This document shows positions 33,030 to 47,100 of a stretch of 64,000 nucleotides of DNA, piece by piece. The DNA comes from Monosporascus cannonballus (Eukaryota; Ascomycota; Sordariomycetes; Xylariales), in NCBI GenBank assembly GCA_004154925.1, contig QJNS01000035.1, forward strand, positions 66,899-130,898, given 5' to 3'. Positions within the stretch are counted from its first letter, which is position 1; every line of letters starts with the position of its first letter. The notes under the pieces are model-generated. The model was not told the origin of the DNA, made no database searches, and saw only the letters and a list, made by a program, of their open reading frames with translations. Made by a program: the position numbers and the translations under genes.

Positions 33030-33870
33030 TTCCCCTTTTTAAAAATTTTTGTTCCAAAGATAAGAACCGTAAATCGCTACTTTGTTTTTGTTGGAGGGAG
33101 TTAGAGATGTCCTAGTTAATTTTACCATGATAGGTCGTATCCAAAAAAAAAAGAGAAAACCTTGGTTGAATTAACGCAGCTCCCGCGATATTCGTACTAA
33201 TTTAATTAAAAAATTTGGCATTAAGGCTTTTCCTTATTCGAATTATGTCTAACTTAACGAAATTAACTGTTTTTACGTTCCGGAATACCTAAGTTGCAAT
33301 TATTATATTCGTCGGTAACGTTTTTTTTACGACGTTTTAATTATGAATTCGCTATAGAAAATAAACGAAATATAAGACCGTTTATTACGCAAATAACGTA
33401 AAATTAAAGATAATTTTTTGGCGTATTAGGAAGTTGCGAAAAGGGAATAAGAGGCGGTAAAAAGAAGGTTAGCTAAGTTACGTCGTTAACAGGACGAAAA
33501 GTCGAAAAAATTTGTTGAAAAGTTAAGGCGCTTACGCCTTTAACAAAACTTTTTCAAAAAAAAGGCGGTAAAATTATTAAAAAAAGGTTTAAAGCTGGAT
33601 TAGTTAAAAAACGAGAAAAAATAAAAAAAAAAGCGGCGTCGCGTAAACGTAAAGCAAACGCAGTTTATATCTAAAATGGGCGCCGTTTTGAAGGCGTTTA
33701 TTTCTTTCGACTGGAACGCCGAAGGTTTGGATTTAAATAGGGGACTGTTATCGCCTGCGACTTTGGCCGCATTAGAAACGATCGGTCAGGATTCTGGTGG
33801 TAGAACGTCTTAACCAGGTTTATCGTATTCGTCAAATAGTTAAATAGTTTCTATGTATTTTCTTTATATA
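33030..33870. other. Non-coding 3' part of the Gypsy element
   Basis: Lies between the chromodomain and the 3' LTR. On the plus strand it has a lysine-rich open stretch (about 33560-33670, KKAVKLLKKGLKAGLVKKREKIKKK). It is ambiguous whether this is an extra coding region or debris. Confidence 0.3.
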
Positions 33871-33879
33871 AGTATTCTT

Positions 33880-36800
33880 TTTATTTAATTAGGTACTGGA
33901 TTTTGTTTTTAATTATTCTGGAATTTAGTATTTTTTCGATTTCGTATTCGTTAAAGTCTTTTTCAAGTTCCAGGCTTATTTTTAACGGGGCGTTCTTAGG
34001 TACTGGTTTAAGTAAAGAAATGTGGAAAATAAGGTATATTTTTATGTTTTTGGGTAATAATAATTTGTAATTATTTTTGGAAATAACCTTATTAATTTTG
34101 AATGAACCAAATTTTTTAAAATTAAGCTTGTCGTTAAGTTTTTTTATTTTGATTTATAAAATATTCGAAATTACGTTTTATTTTTGGCGTAACAAGTAAA
34201 CCTTATTTCCTTTTGTTAGAATTAATCCTTTAATTTTTTTCTTATTATAATATTAGGTTATCCATTATTAAAAAAATCGTAATTTATTTTGGAAACGGGC
34301 TTAGATCGTTTTAATTTTTATAGTTAATATTTTTGCTTTTGGGGCAATCGTAATAATTTTTGGTACTTTATTAAGGGGTTATTTAGGTCGTTTTATTTTT
34401 ACATTATATTTATACATAGTTATATAGGGAAATATGCCCATATTTTCGTTAATAAATATATTGTAAGCAATTTATACCAGCGGTAAAAATTTTACCCAGT
34501 TATTTTGCTGGTAATTAACGTAATTTCGCAAATATTATTCCAGGGTTTAGTTCAGTTTTTCGGTTTAGTTATCTATTTAAAGATAATATATTATTAAGAA
34601 CTTAAGTTTAATACCAATTTATTTAAAGAAATTAATGCTGAATTTTAAAATAAATAACGTATCTTAATTTGAAACGATTTTTTTAAATATCTTATGTTTA
34701 TTAAGGTATTATTTGATAAAGGCGTAAGCTAGTTATTTTGCCGTTATATTTCTTTTAAAAGGTAAGAAATACCCATATTTGGTGAATTTATTAATAATTA
34801 CCCATATTTTGTCGTATTCGACTCTAGTAACTAGGTTTTTAAATAAAGGTAAGTTAATAATAAAATCCCAAGTTATAATATTCTATACCTTATTAGAAAT
34901 ATCGGTGGGTTATAGTAGTCCGTAAGGCTTATGGCGTATTACTTTAGCTTTGTTATAAATATTATAATCTTTAATTATTTTCTTGACGGTATAGCGTAAT
35001 TCCGGAAAATTGTATTATTTTTATAATCGTTAAATGGTTTTGAAAATCCCTTAGTATCCGTACAACGGGTTTTTATGGAATTCCTTTACGAATTATTTTT
35101 ATTAATTTTTAGGAACGTAAATTTTGCCATAATATAGTAATTAATCTTTAGGTTATTTTTTTAGTTATTAAACTTTTTTTTATTTTTTTATCGTAGGAAT
35201 TCCGGAACCGTATTAAGAGTTCGGTAGTTGGTTTTTTTATTATCTTATATAAATGTATAATTTTATCTTTGTTGTATTATAATATTTATATATTTTTTTG
35301 AGAATTTTAAAATCGTAATTTTCTTTACGATTGAGAATATCCGCTTAGATATTTTTTTCCTTTGATATAATATATCTTAAAGTTAAATCTGGATAAAAAA
35401 AATCTATTATTTCTTATATTATTTATTTAGCTTTTAGATTTTCATAAATCGTATAAGGTTTTTGTGGTTAAAGTAAACGTCGAAAGGTTCTTTTACGCCA
35501 TTGAAAAAAGGTTTTTATTTTTTAAAAACGTTAATAATTGCTAATAGCTTTTTGTCGTAAATCTGGTATTTAAGTTCTGCATTTCGAAGTGCTTTCGAAT
35601 AATACGTTATTAGGTACCATTTGCCGTTATTTTTTATTGTTCCAAAATTACGCCCAGGGCGTACTTTAAAATATCTGTTTTTAATCGTTTCGTTTTATCT
35701 AAATTTGGCATCCTTACGATAAATCTGTTGGTAATTGCCTTTTTTAATTCCCGGAATACTTTTTTTGTTTTTTCTGGAAGTTTGAATTTTTTTCTAACGT
35801 ATTCCTTGGTAATAAGTTTCGTTAAAGGTTTAATTATATCTTTATATCCCTTAATTAGGCCGCGTACGTAATCCGTAAATCCTAAGATCTGTCGGATATC
35901 TGTAATAGTCGCCTTATCAGAAATGGGCCAGTTTTTAACTGCTTCTAATTTAGAACATTAAATTTGAATTTGGCCTGATATAAAAGTAAATCCCAAAAAA
36001 TCCAATTTCTAGATGTGCCATACATTTTTGGTAAGATTAATTCGAATGTTAGTTTCGTCTAAAGTTCTAAGCATTTAAACGATATGCTTTTTATGTTCCT
36101 TTAAAGTTTTGGAATAGATAAGGATGTCGTCGAGGTAGACAAACATAAATTTGTTTAAGAATTATCGGAAAGTAATTATGACCAAATTTTGGAAATTAAC
36201 GGGGGCGTTAATAAGTTCTATGGGCATTATTCGGTATTCGTAAAATCTATATATTATTTTAAATACCGTTTTTTATTTTTTTTTAACCATTTTAATACGG
36301 TAATAATTATTACGAAAGTTAAATACCGTAAACTATTTAATTTTATTAATATTTTCTTTCAAAGTATTTATAAATATCAGGGGGTATTTATTTTTAATTG
36401 TAATATCGTTTAACTATCTGTAATTAATTATTTTTCGGTAAATAGAGTTTTTGTTTTTATCGATTTTTTATTTGTTATTTTTAGTTTTTAATACTATAAG
36501 AACTAAATATCCAGTAAGGGAATTAAAAAGTTAAATATATTTTTTTTAGGTCCAATTATATATTTCTTTATAGAACTTTTAATTTTTTTAAGTTTATATG
36601 GTAAATCTTGTGAAATTTAAAGTAATATCTTTTTTTAATGGGTATCCGATAATCCCATTAACCATATGGCAGTAGTTCATAATTTTCTTTGTCCTTAAAT
36701 AATTTCTTAAATTTTTAATATTCCGGTAATACTGTAAAGATTTAATTAGGAATCCGTATTTCTTTAATAATATAATAAATTTTTTAATTATCCTTTTTTG

Positions 36801-38900
36801 ATATTTTATCTTAAGAAAATATTTATTTTTTTCAATTAATCCGTAAATTACTAAAACAAAGCCAAAGTATTCCCAGGATAATATCGTATCCGGAAATATC
36901 GGCGATATCCAACAAAATATATTTTTAATATCCTTATATTTATACCGGGAATTTTTCCGTTTTTCGAAAAACTATTTTTCTTTCGTAAATAAATAAACTG
37001 CCATTTACCGTACGTAATTTATAAAACTTTAATTTATATCTCTAGAAAATTTAATATTTTTTTGCTATAATAAAAGAAATAAAATTACTTTTTGCGCCGG
37101 AATTAATTATTGTTTTAAACGTTTTATTATGGCATTAAAAAGAAATTTTAATTTAATTGCGTATTTTTTTTGTTACCTTATATAAGGTTTTATCGATTAG
37201 GGCTCCTTATCGCCTTATTTTCGAAGGCCTTTATAATTTTTTAATTTTTGTTAATTTCCGGTTTAAGCGAACCTCCATTCGCGAACTTTCTTAATAGCAT
37301 ATTTAATGTATTAATCGTTCTTGTACCGGAACCATATTTTCTTGCCGTATTTGCATTAAGGCTTTAAAACCTAATTTTTTTCCTGGCTTACCTTTTTGTT
37401 CCGTATTTTCCGAATTATAAAATTAAAAAGGTAAATTTCCGAAAGAAGTATTCCCATATCTAGGAATTCGTATTAAATGCAAAATATCGGGAAATAACAT
37501 AAATATCCTTACGATATAGCTTTTTAACTCCGTTCTAATTCGGGGTATAAGTAATAAGACTTAAGGTATTCTGACTATCGGGAAATTTCAGTACATTGGT
37601 ATTTATCGTCTAATTCAATAGGAATTTTATCGTTCCATCCAGGACAAAAATTATTATCTTTTTTAGTTTTAAAATAAATAAAATAATCGTCCTAATAACA
37701 AGTAATAAAATATAATAAGTTATAAGGGTTTACCGATAATATCTTCTGATAAATAATATATTCTGGAAATTCGCAAAGTTCTAAAGATAATTATCCGTAA
37801 TTATTAATATTTAATCGAAATTAACCGTCCTTTATATATATCTTACATTTTTGGGAATCAAAGTAACATTAATATTTTAGCTTTATGGCTATCCTGGAAA
37901 CCGTTTGTCCGGAATAATATTCATAGGCCTTAACTTTAAAGTTTTGGCAGATAGGATAATTTTCGCACTCTGGGTTATCGTTCTAAATTTGAATAATTAT
38001 GGCAATAATGAATTTTGGCTGGAAAAAAATCGAATTAATTTCTTTTTTTTCCTTTTCTGCCTTATTATCGGTTTTTTGTTTAACTGTTCTAGCTTTTTTT
38101 TGGGGTTAAGAAATCCTTCCCTTTTTGGAATTCCTTTTGGCGGGAAAACGACATTCGTTTTTAAAATACCCCTTTTTGCCATAATTAAAACATTTTATTT
38201 TGGATTTATCTTTCTTAGGCTCCTTTAAAGCGGAACTCGTTTCCTTTTAAGACTTGCCCTTATCTTTCTTAATTTAGTTATTAAAGCTCTTATCGTTATT
38301 TCGTTTGCCGGTTCCCTTTTTTTCGAAGTACCGATTTAAAGTTCGTCGGTTGGCAATAATAACTTTATTTATATATTTTGTAAAAAATCCAGTTTTAAGT
38401 TCTATATATAGTTCGTTTTTAATCTGAAATTTCAGGCCATCGTAATAAAAATAAAATAATACGCTTTTTAATAAATTTAAAATAACGGCCAAACGGTTAA
38501 AATTAATTATATATTCGGACGTTAACTTAATCTGGCGGAAAAAATAAAATTACTTAATTACATATTATTCCTTATTTGGATTTCCGAATAAAACGCGCAT
38601 TTTTTCCTTAAAGTTCTCGTAATTATTAAAGATATAATTAATAAAATCCGAAAATTCTTTTGGGTATCGTTTAAAGTAATCCGTTAAAATAAATTCGAAT
38701 TATAAACGAATTTATTCGATTAATAATTAAAAAATAACTATTACCTTTTGATATTTTTCTGGTAAGGAATTTTCATAAAACTTAAGGTAAAATCTGGCTT
38801 AAACCAAAAATCCATTAAAGTTCTCTAATTTATCATAAAGTTTTGGAGGAATTAGCTTATAGCCCTTAACGTCTGGCATTCCGTAATAACTTGGAGGCGG
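33880..38900 (-). pseudogene. gag-pol remnant of the Gypsy element
   Basis: Readable pieces on the minus strand: a zinc knuckle at about 38140-38200 (KCFNYGKKGYFKNECRF, with the metal-binding His changed to Tyr as a C-to-T change would do); RT active site VYLDD at 36126-36140 followed by ILIYSKTLKEH, LDFLGF and LGFTDYVRGLIKGY to about 35650; integrase at about 34430-34880 with KFTKYGYFLPFK, IVSN.DTLF and a downstream AYN motif; and a chromodomain at about 33890-34010 (EYEIEKILNSRIIKNKIQYLIK followed by a stop where W of the WKGY motif is expected). Many Gln, Arg and Trp codons have become stops. Not functional. Confidence 0.85.
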
Positions 38901-39492
38901 AATAATTCCTTTTCGTATCCGGTTAACGCCGAACAATAACAAAATCAAAGTTCTTATTTACGTTCGTTCTGGGTCCAGCGTAAATAATCGGTAACCAGCC
39001 CCTTGGCTTCGTCCCCTGGGAAAGCCAAACTGTGAAAAGGCCGGTTTTTTTCCCTTTAATTGGGCATTTTCTTCTTTCAAAATCTGGACTTCTACTTTTA
39101 AAGCGCCTAATTTTTCTTTTACGGAGGATTTCTTCTTTTAGCTTCCTACCTTATATTCCTTTTCTCTTTCCTTGACCTCCTTTTATTTAGGCTTTTAAAT
39201 TTCAATAATATCCTGCGAAATCAAAAAAAATTGTTATTAAAGCTGGAAAAAAAATTTCCTTAAAATCAAGTTATAAAAGGTGCCATATTATTAATCAATT
39301 AAAAAATTTCCTTAATAAAAAGTAAATCGTTAAATTTTATTAATAACATTTTATTAACTAATAACGGAAATTGTATATATTATTTATTTTTTAAACATTA
39401 TCTTATATTATTATTTATATTAAATTTAAGAAAATTTATATCCTAATTAGGCAATAAATTATTTATTAATTATTAATTAAAAATTATTAAAA

Positions 39493-39906
39493 TATAACGA
39501 ACTTATTATATATTTACTTAAAAATATAAATAATATTCAAAAAAAATTTTAATTTATAAATAATAATAAGGCGAAAAATAATTTAATATATTCGTTAAAA
39601 AATTTTTACGGTATTTTTTTAATTAAAAAATAATATAATTATTTTTAATTAAAAACTTAAATTAATAACTAAAAAACAAAATTAAATAAATATTATTTAT
39701 ACGAAAAACTGATTTATTATATATTCTAATTCTTAAAATGAATGTATTGTAAATTTATTAAATCTATATAATCTGGTCCCCAGATCACCTAAATTAACCA
39801 GATTACCTTAAGAGCTAAGCCCCTCGCCCGGAGTTCAGCCATGGCAGGTCCGCGCTAGGCCTTAAAGGTTGGTCTCCTCGAGACAGAAACCCCTATTCCT
39901 GTAACA
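39493..39906 (-). repeat. 5' LTR of the Gypsy element
   Basis: 414 bp, the same length as the other LTR. It is the 5' LTR because gag and pol read on the minus strand. Immediately outside lies the ATAAT duplication. Confidence 0.9.
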
Positions 39907-40813
39907 ATAATATAGTTATTTAAGATAAATAACTGTTATTTATTATAAAAACAAAGCTTAATTTTCGGAAAAAAAATAAATTTTAATTATTTTAACATAA
40001 TAATATTATTAATTTACCTTTTCGGAATTAACGTATATTTGGTTTTTACGATATTTTCGGATAATTATTATTTTTAAACGGTAAAACCATTAAAAATATA
40101 TACGGCCGTACTTTTTCCGTATATAAAGCCGATATACTTAAAGATAAATACTTATAACGTTACCTCCGATTCCTTAAACCTTACGCGAACCGTTTTCGAA
40201 AATCCTATAACTGTTTTATTAACTTATTCCCTTTTTTGGACATCCGTTTTATCCATATTATATTTATTCGTAAGCTTAATCTTATATTTAGTTCGGACGG
40301 CGGCAAGAAAAAGGAAAAATTTGCGGATATCGTCGCAAATACATATTTTTAGGCGGTCCTAAGACATAATTCGTCCTTTTTTCGTATATATTTTGTCGTA
40401 ATATACGATAAAACGATGAATTTAATTCTTTTTAACGGTTTTTTAAGGCCTAATAAGGCTTTTACCATTTAACGGATCTGGATTTTTATAAGGGCGCGGC
40501 CGTATACTTTTTTATACAATATCCAGTTAATAAATTTATCCTTTTTTTAATCCGATAATTTACGCGCATTATTTTGGGTTTCGGAACGCGGTTTAATGCT
40601 ATGGACGCGGCGTAACAGGGTCGATTAGGGTATGCCGAATCGCGCGTTCGTAAGGGTTTCGAAATTACCTTTCGCAATAAATTCCTTGGTATCCCGAATT
40701 CTGCGCTTACGGTCGATATTAACCATTTTAATCCGAAATCAATTAACTAAAGGGTTATGGAGTTATCGCGAAGTGTTGTTATAAGGGGTGGTTGTTGTTG
40801 TGGAGAAAAGTCT

Positions 40814-40853
40814 TATGCATTGCTAGGGCTATGCATTAGGTGGTGTCCGAGGT
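40814..40853. repeat. Right TIR of the first Fot1-type element
   Basis: Exact inverted partner of 31722-31761, followed by the TA duplication and then by non-AT-rich unique DNA. Confidence 0.92.
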
Positions 40854-40856
40854 TAG

Positions 40857-41164
40857 CATGGCCATCAGAGCAACAAATGGGGACTATTCCAACCGTTAAC
40901 TTGCCCGCGACATATACTGTCTCTGAGGAGTAACAAACCCTCGTTTAGAGGGGAGGCATTGCTACTATTACCTCGAGTCTACTACCAACTTGACGCGGGA
41001 GCTTGAGATTGAGGGGTTGGTTTTATTTGTCGACAAATGCTACTCACCCCACCCCAACAACACACAGCGCCACCATCATCCAACCCAGACGCTGATTCAT
41101 TCCGATAATTTCATTCGATGACTCAGCAACAAACAGCTAGCTGACACTTTCCGTGTCGGAAAAC
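40857..41164. other. Non-AT-rich island between transposons
   Basis: About 300 bp of ordinary composition with CpA dinucleotides intact, including CCCCACCCCAACAACACACA. It separates the first transposon complex from the next AT-rich block and is presumably original host sequence that escaped RIP. No gene recognised. Confidence 0.6.
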
Positions 41165-44100
41165 AATGGGCTTTTGCTTAATATTATTCCTAAAAACGGA
41201 TTATATCGTATCGTTAAATATTTATAGTTTTATACGTTTATAATACGTTGTTATTTTTTATTAGTATTTTAACTTATATTTGACATTTAAAATCGAATTT
41301 TTTAAAAATATTTAATATATTATATAAGCTTTCCGAATATATAAGTTTTTCGAATAGATTTTAATATTGTGCAATAATTAATTCAAATAACTTAATTATA
41401 ATAAATGTAATTAATCGACGGCATTCTTTCTTGCTAATTATATTTACAGTTTTTAAACTAATATACGCATTATATTAAGGCATGTTACAGATGCCATATT
41501 ATTATTTCTTTTTATTAATCTATATGCGACCGACTAATCTCAAATGCGTTTAAACTAATATTATCCTTATTTCGAAAGTATTAAAGCCGACCGACAGAAA
41601 TACGATTACCGACCGAATTCCTAACCCGTATATGTAAACGTTTTTTGGTACGGCTTTAATACGTGAAAGATATATCGTATTAAAAGGTTATAAAGCTTTG
41701 TTATTAGACGCGTTATAAGACTGCGAGGTAAGTTACCTCAGCTAGCTCAGGCCTTTCTGGCTCGTTTTCTCAATTTCTTCAAAGTCACTCAAGTATCGCT
41801 CTATAACGCTAAATATTAACCAATTAAATCCCAAATCCCTGTAACGAACTAGCGAGGCCTAAGTTGTAATTACGTAAAAACGGCTTTATTTAGTGCATTT
41901 GCTTTTTTAAAAAATATAAAAATCCGTAATAACTTAATAATAAAACGGGGTTTTAAAAATATATATATTATTATTTTTATTATAACTTATTTTTAATATT
42001 ATTTTAATCCTAATTAGGACTTATTTATTATTTTTAGATCTTAATGCGTATAACAGTTGTAGCCCGAATTTATTACGTTATTTTCTCTCTTTTTAAAATA
42101 CGATAAATCCGAATTTATCTAGTTTTACCGGGTTACGCCTTTAAAACAAAATATACGTACGCGTACCTTAAATTTCTGATATTAATATAAAAAAACTAAT
42201 ATAATATTTGAAAATTGTATTTATAATTAGGTTTTTTATAATGATTTAGGCCGAATTACTAATTTAACCGCTTAGATTAATTAATTAATTATCGTATTAA
42301 AAAAACAAATACGTAAAAAATTATTAATATACGAAAATTAATAAAAGTTTTTAATTTTTATTAATTAGGATTCCGTTATATAAAATATTATAATATATTA
42401 TACGGAAAATCTATAATTTTTATAAAAAGGCCTAAATTTTACCGTTTATTAGAAAAATTATTATTCGAAATTAATATAATTTAGATTATTTTAAACGAAA
42501 ATTAATGCGTTATAAAAACGTTTACCTTTAATAATTTGTAATTTTTAAATTAAGTAATTATATATTTAAGAAAAAATAATAATTATATAATACGAAATAA
42601 AAAACAAAACGAGTTCGTAATAATAATAATCCGGAGATTTTTATATATCTTTTTTTTATAATTTTAATTATTATAGTTAAAATAATCTTTAAAATTAACG
42701 GCAATTATTTACCTTATTTATTAAATAGGTTTTTAATATTTTCGAGTTTATTACGAAATAACATCAATATATTAAGAGGATAAAATATTAACGAAAATTA
42801 TTATACGTTAAATAAAAACATAATTCGGTTAATAAAAAAGTTAAAGTATTTATATTAATTCCTTTATAATAATATAATTTTAATTAAAATATTTTACATT
42901 TTATAACTAAATATAATAAAATAATATCGTATTTTATTGCGATAATTTTAATTTTTAAAATTATATTCGTAATACAACGTTTCGATATAATACTAATATA
43001 CGAAATATTATTATTATTATTACCCGTTATTATAATCGTATCCTTTTAAAAAGTTAAAATAATTTAAATTTCGGCTTATTTAACATTATAAAATAAAATA
43101 AAATTATATAATATTATAATAATATTTAATATTACTTAATAGTTTTTATGAATTTGTAATTAATATTATTCGCATTTAATTTCCGGCTTTTATAAATATA
43201 TTATATAAATATAATAAATAAAAGTTTCCCGGTTTTTTTAAGTTAAAACGTATATCGTATAATAAGCGCCGTTCGATTTCGTTAAATATAATTAACGAAA
43301 ATAATAATACTATTAACAATATTTATAACGTTTATTAAAAGCTTTTTTAAAAAATATATGGATTTAAAGAAAATAATCTTGTTGGTTTTTAAAACGTTTT
43401 TATCTTATGTAAAAAAATTAGAAAATAATTAGTTATATTCGGAAAATATAGGTTAATCAAGTCGAAATAGCCGATTTATACGATAAAAAACGGTAATTCC
43501 TTTTTATTTTTACTTTATTTTATATATAAATGAATTTCTTGCTTATAAATATACATATTTATTAACCCGATAATATAACTAGGACGTATAAAATACAAGT
43601 AACCGTAAAAATAAATCGTTAATTTTTAAATAAAATAATATAATTATATTAAAAATTATTATATTTTTACTTTTTTAAACCTTGTATTTTATATATATAT
43701 AATATTTGCATATTTGCGTTATTTTTATAAAAATTACGTATTTAATATAAACTATTTATAACAAATATATTTAATATATATAGAATTTCTTAAACTATTT
43801 TAATCCAAAATCTTTTTTCGAAAATCGAATTTACCAAATTTATAAAATATATATGCTCCCGGTTAACTATCGCCAAATTTGAATCTGTTTTGTATAATAT
43901 AATTTCTAAATATCTTAATCGTATCGGATAAATAAGAAAAATATTATAAGATTTTAATTAAAACCTATTAATAAATAAAGATTTTTTAACAAAAATTTTC
44001 TATTATTATTTATTAATAATACGTTATTTGGTAATATAAATAATTTAGCGGATAATTTGTAAATATTTTATTTTTTATTTTGAAAATATAATTCGTTTAT

Positions 44101-47100
44101 ATTATTTATTAAGCGGCGTAATTCTAATTAAAACGTAGCGAATAAAGCCCTTTTATTAAATAACTATAAAGCCGGAAATATTTTTAATATAGCTGATATT
44201 TTACAAAGTAATAACTTTTTTAACATTATTAAAAATAATAATTAATTATCGATCGATATTATTTTTATTAATAAAGAATTGTAAAGTTATTATTGTTTTT
44301 TTGAAAAGCCTAAGATTATTTATATTTTATATATATAATACGATATAATCACGTTAATTATATTAAGCGGTTAATACCGATATTAGTTTTATATAGGGCC
44401 GGTTAATTTAATTACAGTAAAAAATTATTTTAATGAAATATTACGTTTTGCAACATTAAGTTAAGTCTTTATTAATTCGATTTTAATATTAAGTTTAATT
44501 TTAATAAAATTTAGGGAAAAAATATAAAAAATATTTAATCGAAAAGGCGAATATCATAATTTGTAACTTGTTAACGAATTCCGCCGGTCGAAAAATAATA
44601 TATATAACGTTAATATTATTTTTTTCCGAAATTCGTTTTTAATTAGGTACCGTATATCCTTATAACGGAAATTTTATATCCATTATGCTTTTTCGCAAAA
44701 TAAGCGTTATGTTATTCGAGATTTTCGTAACGAAATTTTTAAACGTATTTATTTTTTATATCGGAATTTTTGTTTTATTAAAAGATATTTATTTTGAATT
44801 AAAAAATAATTAAAAATCCGAAAATATTTTGGCCGCGGATTGTAAAGTTATAAAAATTAAATTTATTAATTTCAATAATATCGTACTTATTATTAACGAT
44901 ATAAATAAGTATAACTAACTAAATACGGCAGCGGACAAAAATTAATTTATAAATAATTTTAACGTAATTACCTGAAAAGCTTTTAATATTAAATTTATTA
45001 AAAATAATTTAATTCAAAACGACCGTAATATTCCGTATACGGAAAAAATTAGAATTCTATAATACAAATTATCGATAGTTTAATTAATAATTTTAATTAA
45101 AGTAATTTGTTATCGTTATTATTAAATAAGCAAAATAAAGATTTATTAAACGAAAACAAACCGTTAACATAATTTTTTATATTTATAATATTTTATAATA
45201 TATTTTGATACATATTATATAATACTTATATTATTATTTTAATATTAATAAAACTTTATTACTTACATAATCCTAATTAATTAATTTCAGAATTATTTTA
45301 TATATTAATATAATTATTTAGTTATTATATTAACGTAACTTATTTGTTTCTGGTAATAAAATTGCAAATAAAAGAAATAATACTTTACGATATAATATAT
45401 GGTATAATTATTAACAAAATTAATATAAGTAATTAAATTTATAATTTATGTAATTTTAATTAATTATATTCTGTTTAAATAGTTTATTTTTCGCAAGGTT
45501 ATATAAAAATATCGTTTTATTTTAATTAAATATAACGCATAATTTCGAATTAATCCGTATATTCTATTTGGAATTAATTTACCAATTAACGTTTTTAAGT
45601 ATTTTTTGAATTTGTTTTGTTTTACTTTTTTTCATACGTTATTATAATTTATATATTAATCATTTTTTTATGTTTTCGAATTCCAAAATCTTATTTATTT
45701 GAGGCCTAATATTTACGTTTAAATCCTTTTAAAAGTTTTATTCGGATTATATAATATTGCCGAATATTTAAGGATTACGTATAAATATTTTTTGTCGTAT
45801 TTTTATACGTAATATATATATTTATTATTTATATAATTTCGTAATTTATAATTTCCGCATAATAGTTATATAATATGTACTTTTTAATTATGCGGCCCGG
45901 TTTATAAATTATAAACTTTTTTTCGTATCGTGTATAGAATATCCGATTTATATAACTTTTTTAATTAAATTACAAAAGCCGTAATTAATCGAAAATTCGT
46001 AATTAATTTGGTAATTTAATAACTTATGGGGCCGGCATAATCCGTTATAACGTAAATCTTATTTTGCCGGTTATTATTACTGAAAATATTCCGAATTACA
46101 TTATTAATATTTAATAATTATATAAATACTATATTTTTTGGTAATAAAAAAGCTTATTCATAATATAAATCTTTGCTAATATTACCGAACTTATAAATAT
46201 TTAAGAATTTAAGATTTTCCTAATTAATATATATTTATATTAATATTATCACGTAAAGTATCTTATTTTTTTAACTTTTCGTTATATTAATATAATTTTA
46301 TAGCATATATTTGGTATTTGGAATTAAATATATATAATATATATTTTCCATAAAGAATATGTTATATTGTAAAATAATCGAATATTATTTATTTAATAAG
46401 AAATGTCTTAATTAAAATTATGTTATTAGTTTCGCCTTATTGCAAGTTGTTTTAATACTAGTTTCGGCTGTTTTTTAATTAAGGATTTATTACTTGTTTT
46501 TAAAGTTGTTTTTCGGATGAAGATTATTTTAATATTTATTCCGGTTATTTTTTAGTCCGAGATTTTGTTATTTGTTTTTAAATTTGTTTTTTGGAAGTAA
46601 ATTATTTTTTCGAAAACAGGCTATGTTTTTGGAAGGAAATTATTTTTCGGGAATATTATTAATGAATTTAACTTTTTTATCCGGGCGAATAAAGTTTCTT
46701 AGGTTCATTCGGAATACATTATCGGGAATTATAGCGGAAATTACTTTTATTATATCGGTAAACAATTTATTTACATTTTATAATATTGTAAAATATATAA
46801 AGATATATATTATAATATAGATTTCGGGTATTAAATAAAACAAGAATTGAATTTTATTTATTATATCGTAAATAACATAATTTTATATATTAAGATATAA
46901 TAAATATTTAGAATTATAAAAAATTAAGATTAAATAAATAATATTATTTATATATTAAAAATAATAATAATTATATTTAATATGTATTTAATTAAAATAC
47001 TTATATATATGATTTTAAAAAATGTATAATAAAATATAGTTTTTGTATAATTTGTATATAGTTATTAGGTTTTTTTATATATTATTATTTTGTTATAAAA

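Larger units (their letters stand above)
32612..39906 (-). mobile_element. Ty3/Gypsy chromodomain LTR retrotransposon (RIP-mutated)
   Basis: 7,295 bp with 414-bp LTRs at each end and the 5-bp target duplication ATAAT (32607-32611 and 39907-39911). It is inserted in the Fot1-type element. The coding strand is minus: gag zinc knuckle near 38.15 kb, RT near 36.1 kb, RNase H about 35.5 kb, integrase 34.4-34.9 kb and chromodomain at about 33.9 kb, the order of Ty3/Gypsy chromoviruses. On the plus strand the ancestral LTR termini TG..CA are partly converted (TATAAC.. at the start, ..TAACA at the end). Confidence 0.92.
31888..40726 (-). pseudogene. Fot1/pogo transposase, RIP-inactivated and interrupted
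   Basis: The N-terminal part is at 39912-40726, starting MVNIDRKRRIRDTKE. It has the HTH hallmark FGIP.STLLRRVHSIKPRS followed by KFINWIL and GRALIKIQIR, matching the FGIP.STL..R..G...R and W......G..PTH.QIR.MA pattern of Fot1 transposases. Stops replace Gln and Trp codons (CAA to TAA, TGG to TAG/TAA). The C-terminal part at about 31888-32190 keeps a lysine-rich frame of 100 residues with LEKYEGRKRQIVIK, as in Fot1 tails. The DDE core is expected around the insertion point and is not readable. The LTR retrotransposon separates the two parts. Confidence 0.72.
31722..40853 (-). mobile_element. Fot1/pogo-type DNA transposon, split by an LTR element
   Basis: Perfect 40-bp terminal inverted repeats (beginning ACCTCGGACACCACC) lie at 31722-31761 and 40814-40853, each flanked by TA (31720-31721 and 40854-40855), the target duplication of the Tc1/mariner superfamily. 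Removing the inserted 7,295-bp LTR element and its 5-bp duplication leaves 1,832 bp, the size of Fot1/Pot2-type fungal elements. The transposase is on the minus strand and destroyed. The inner part is AT-rich and RIP-mutated; the outermost bases are not. Confidence 0.88.
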
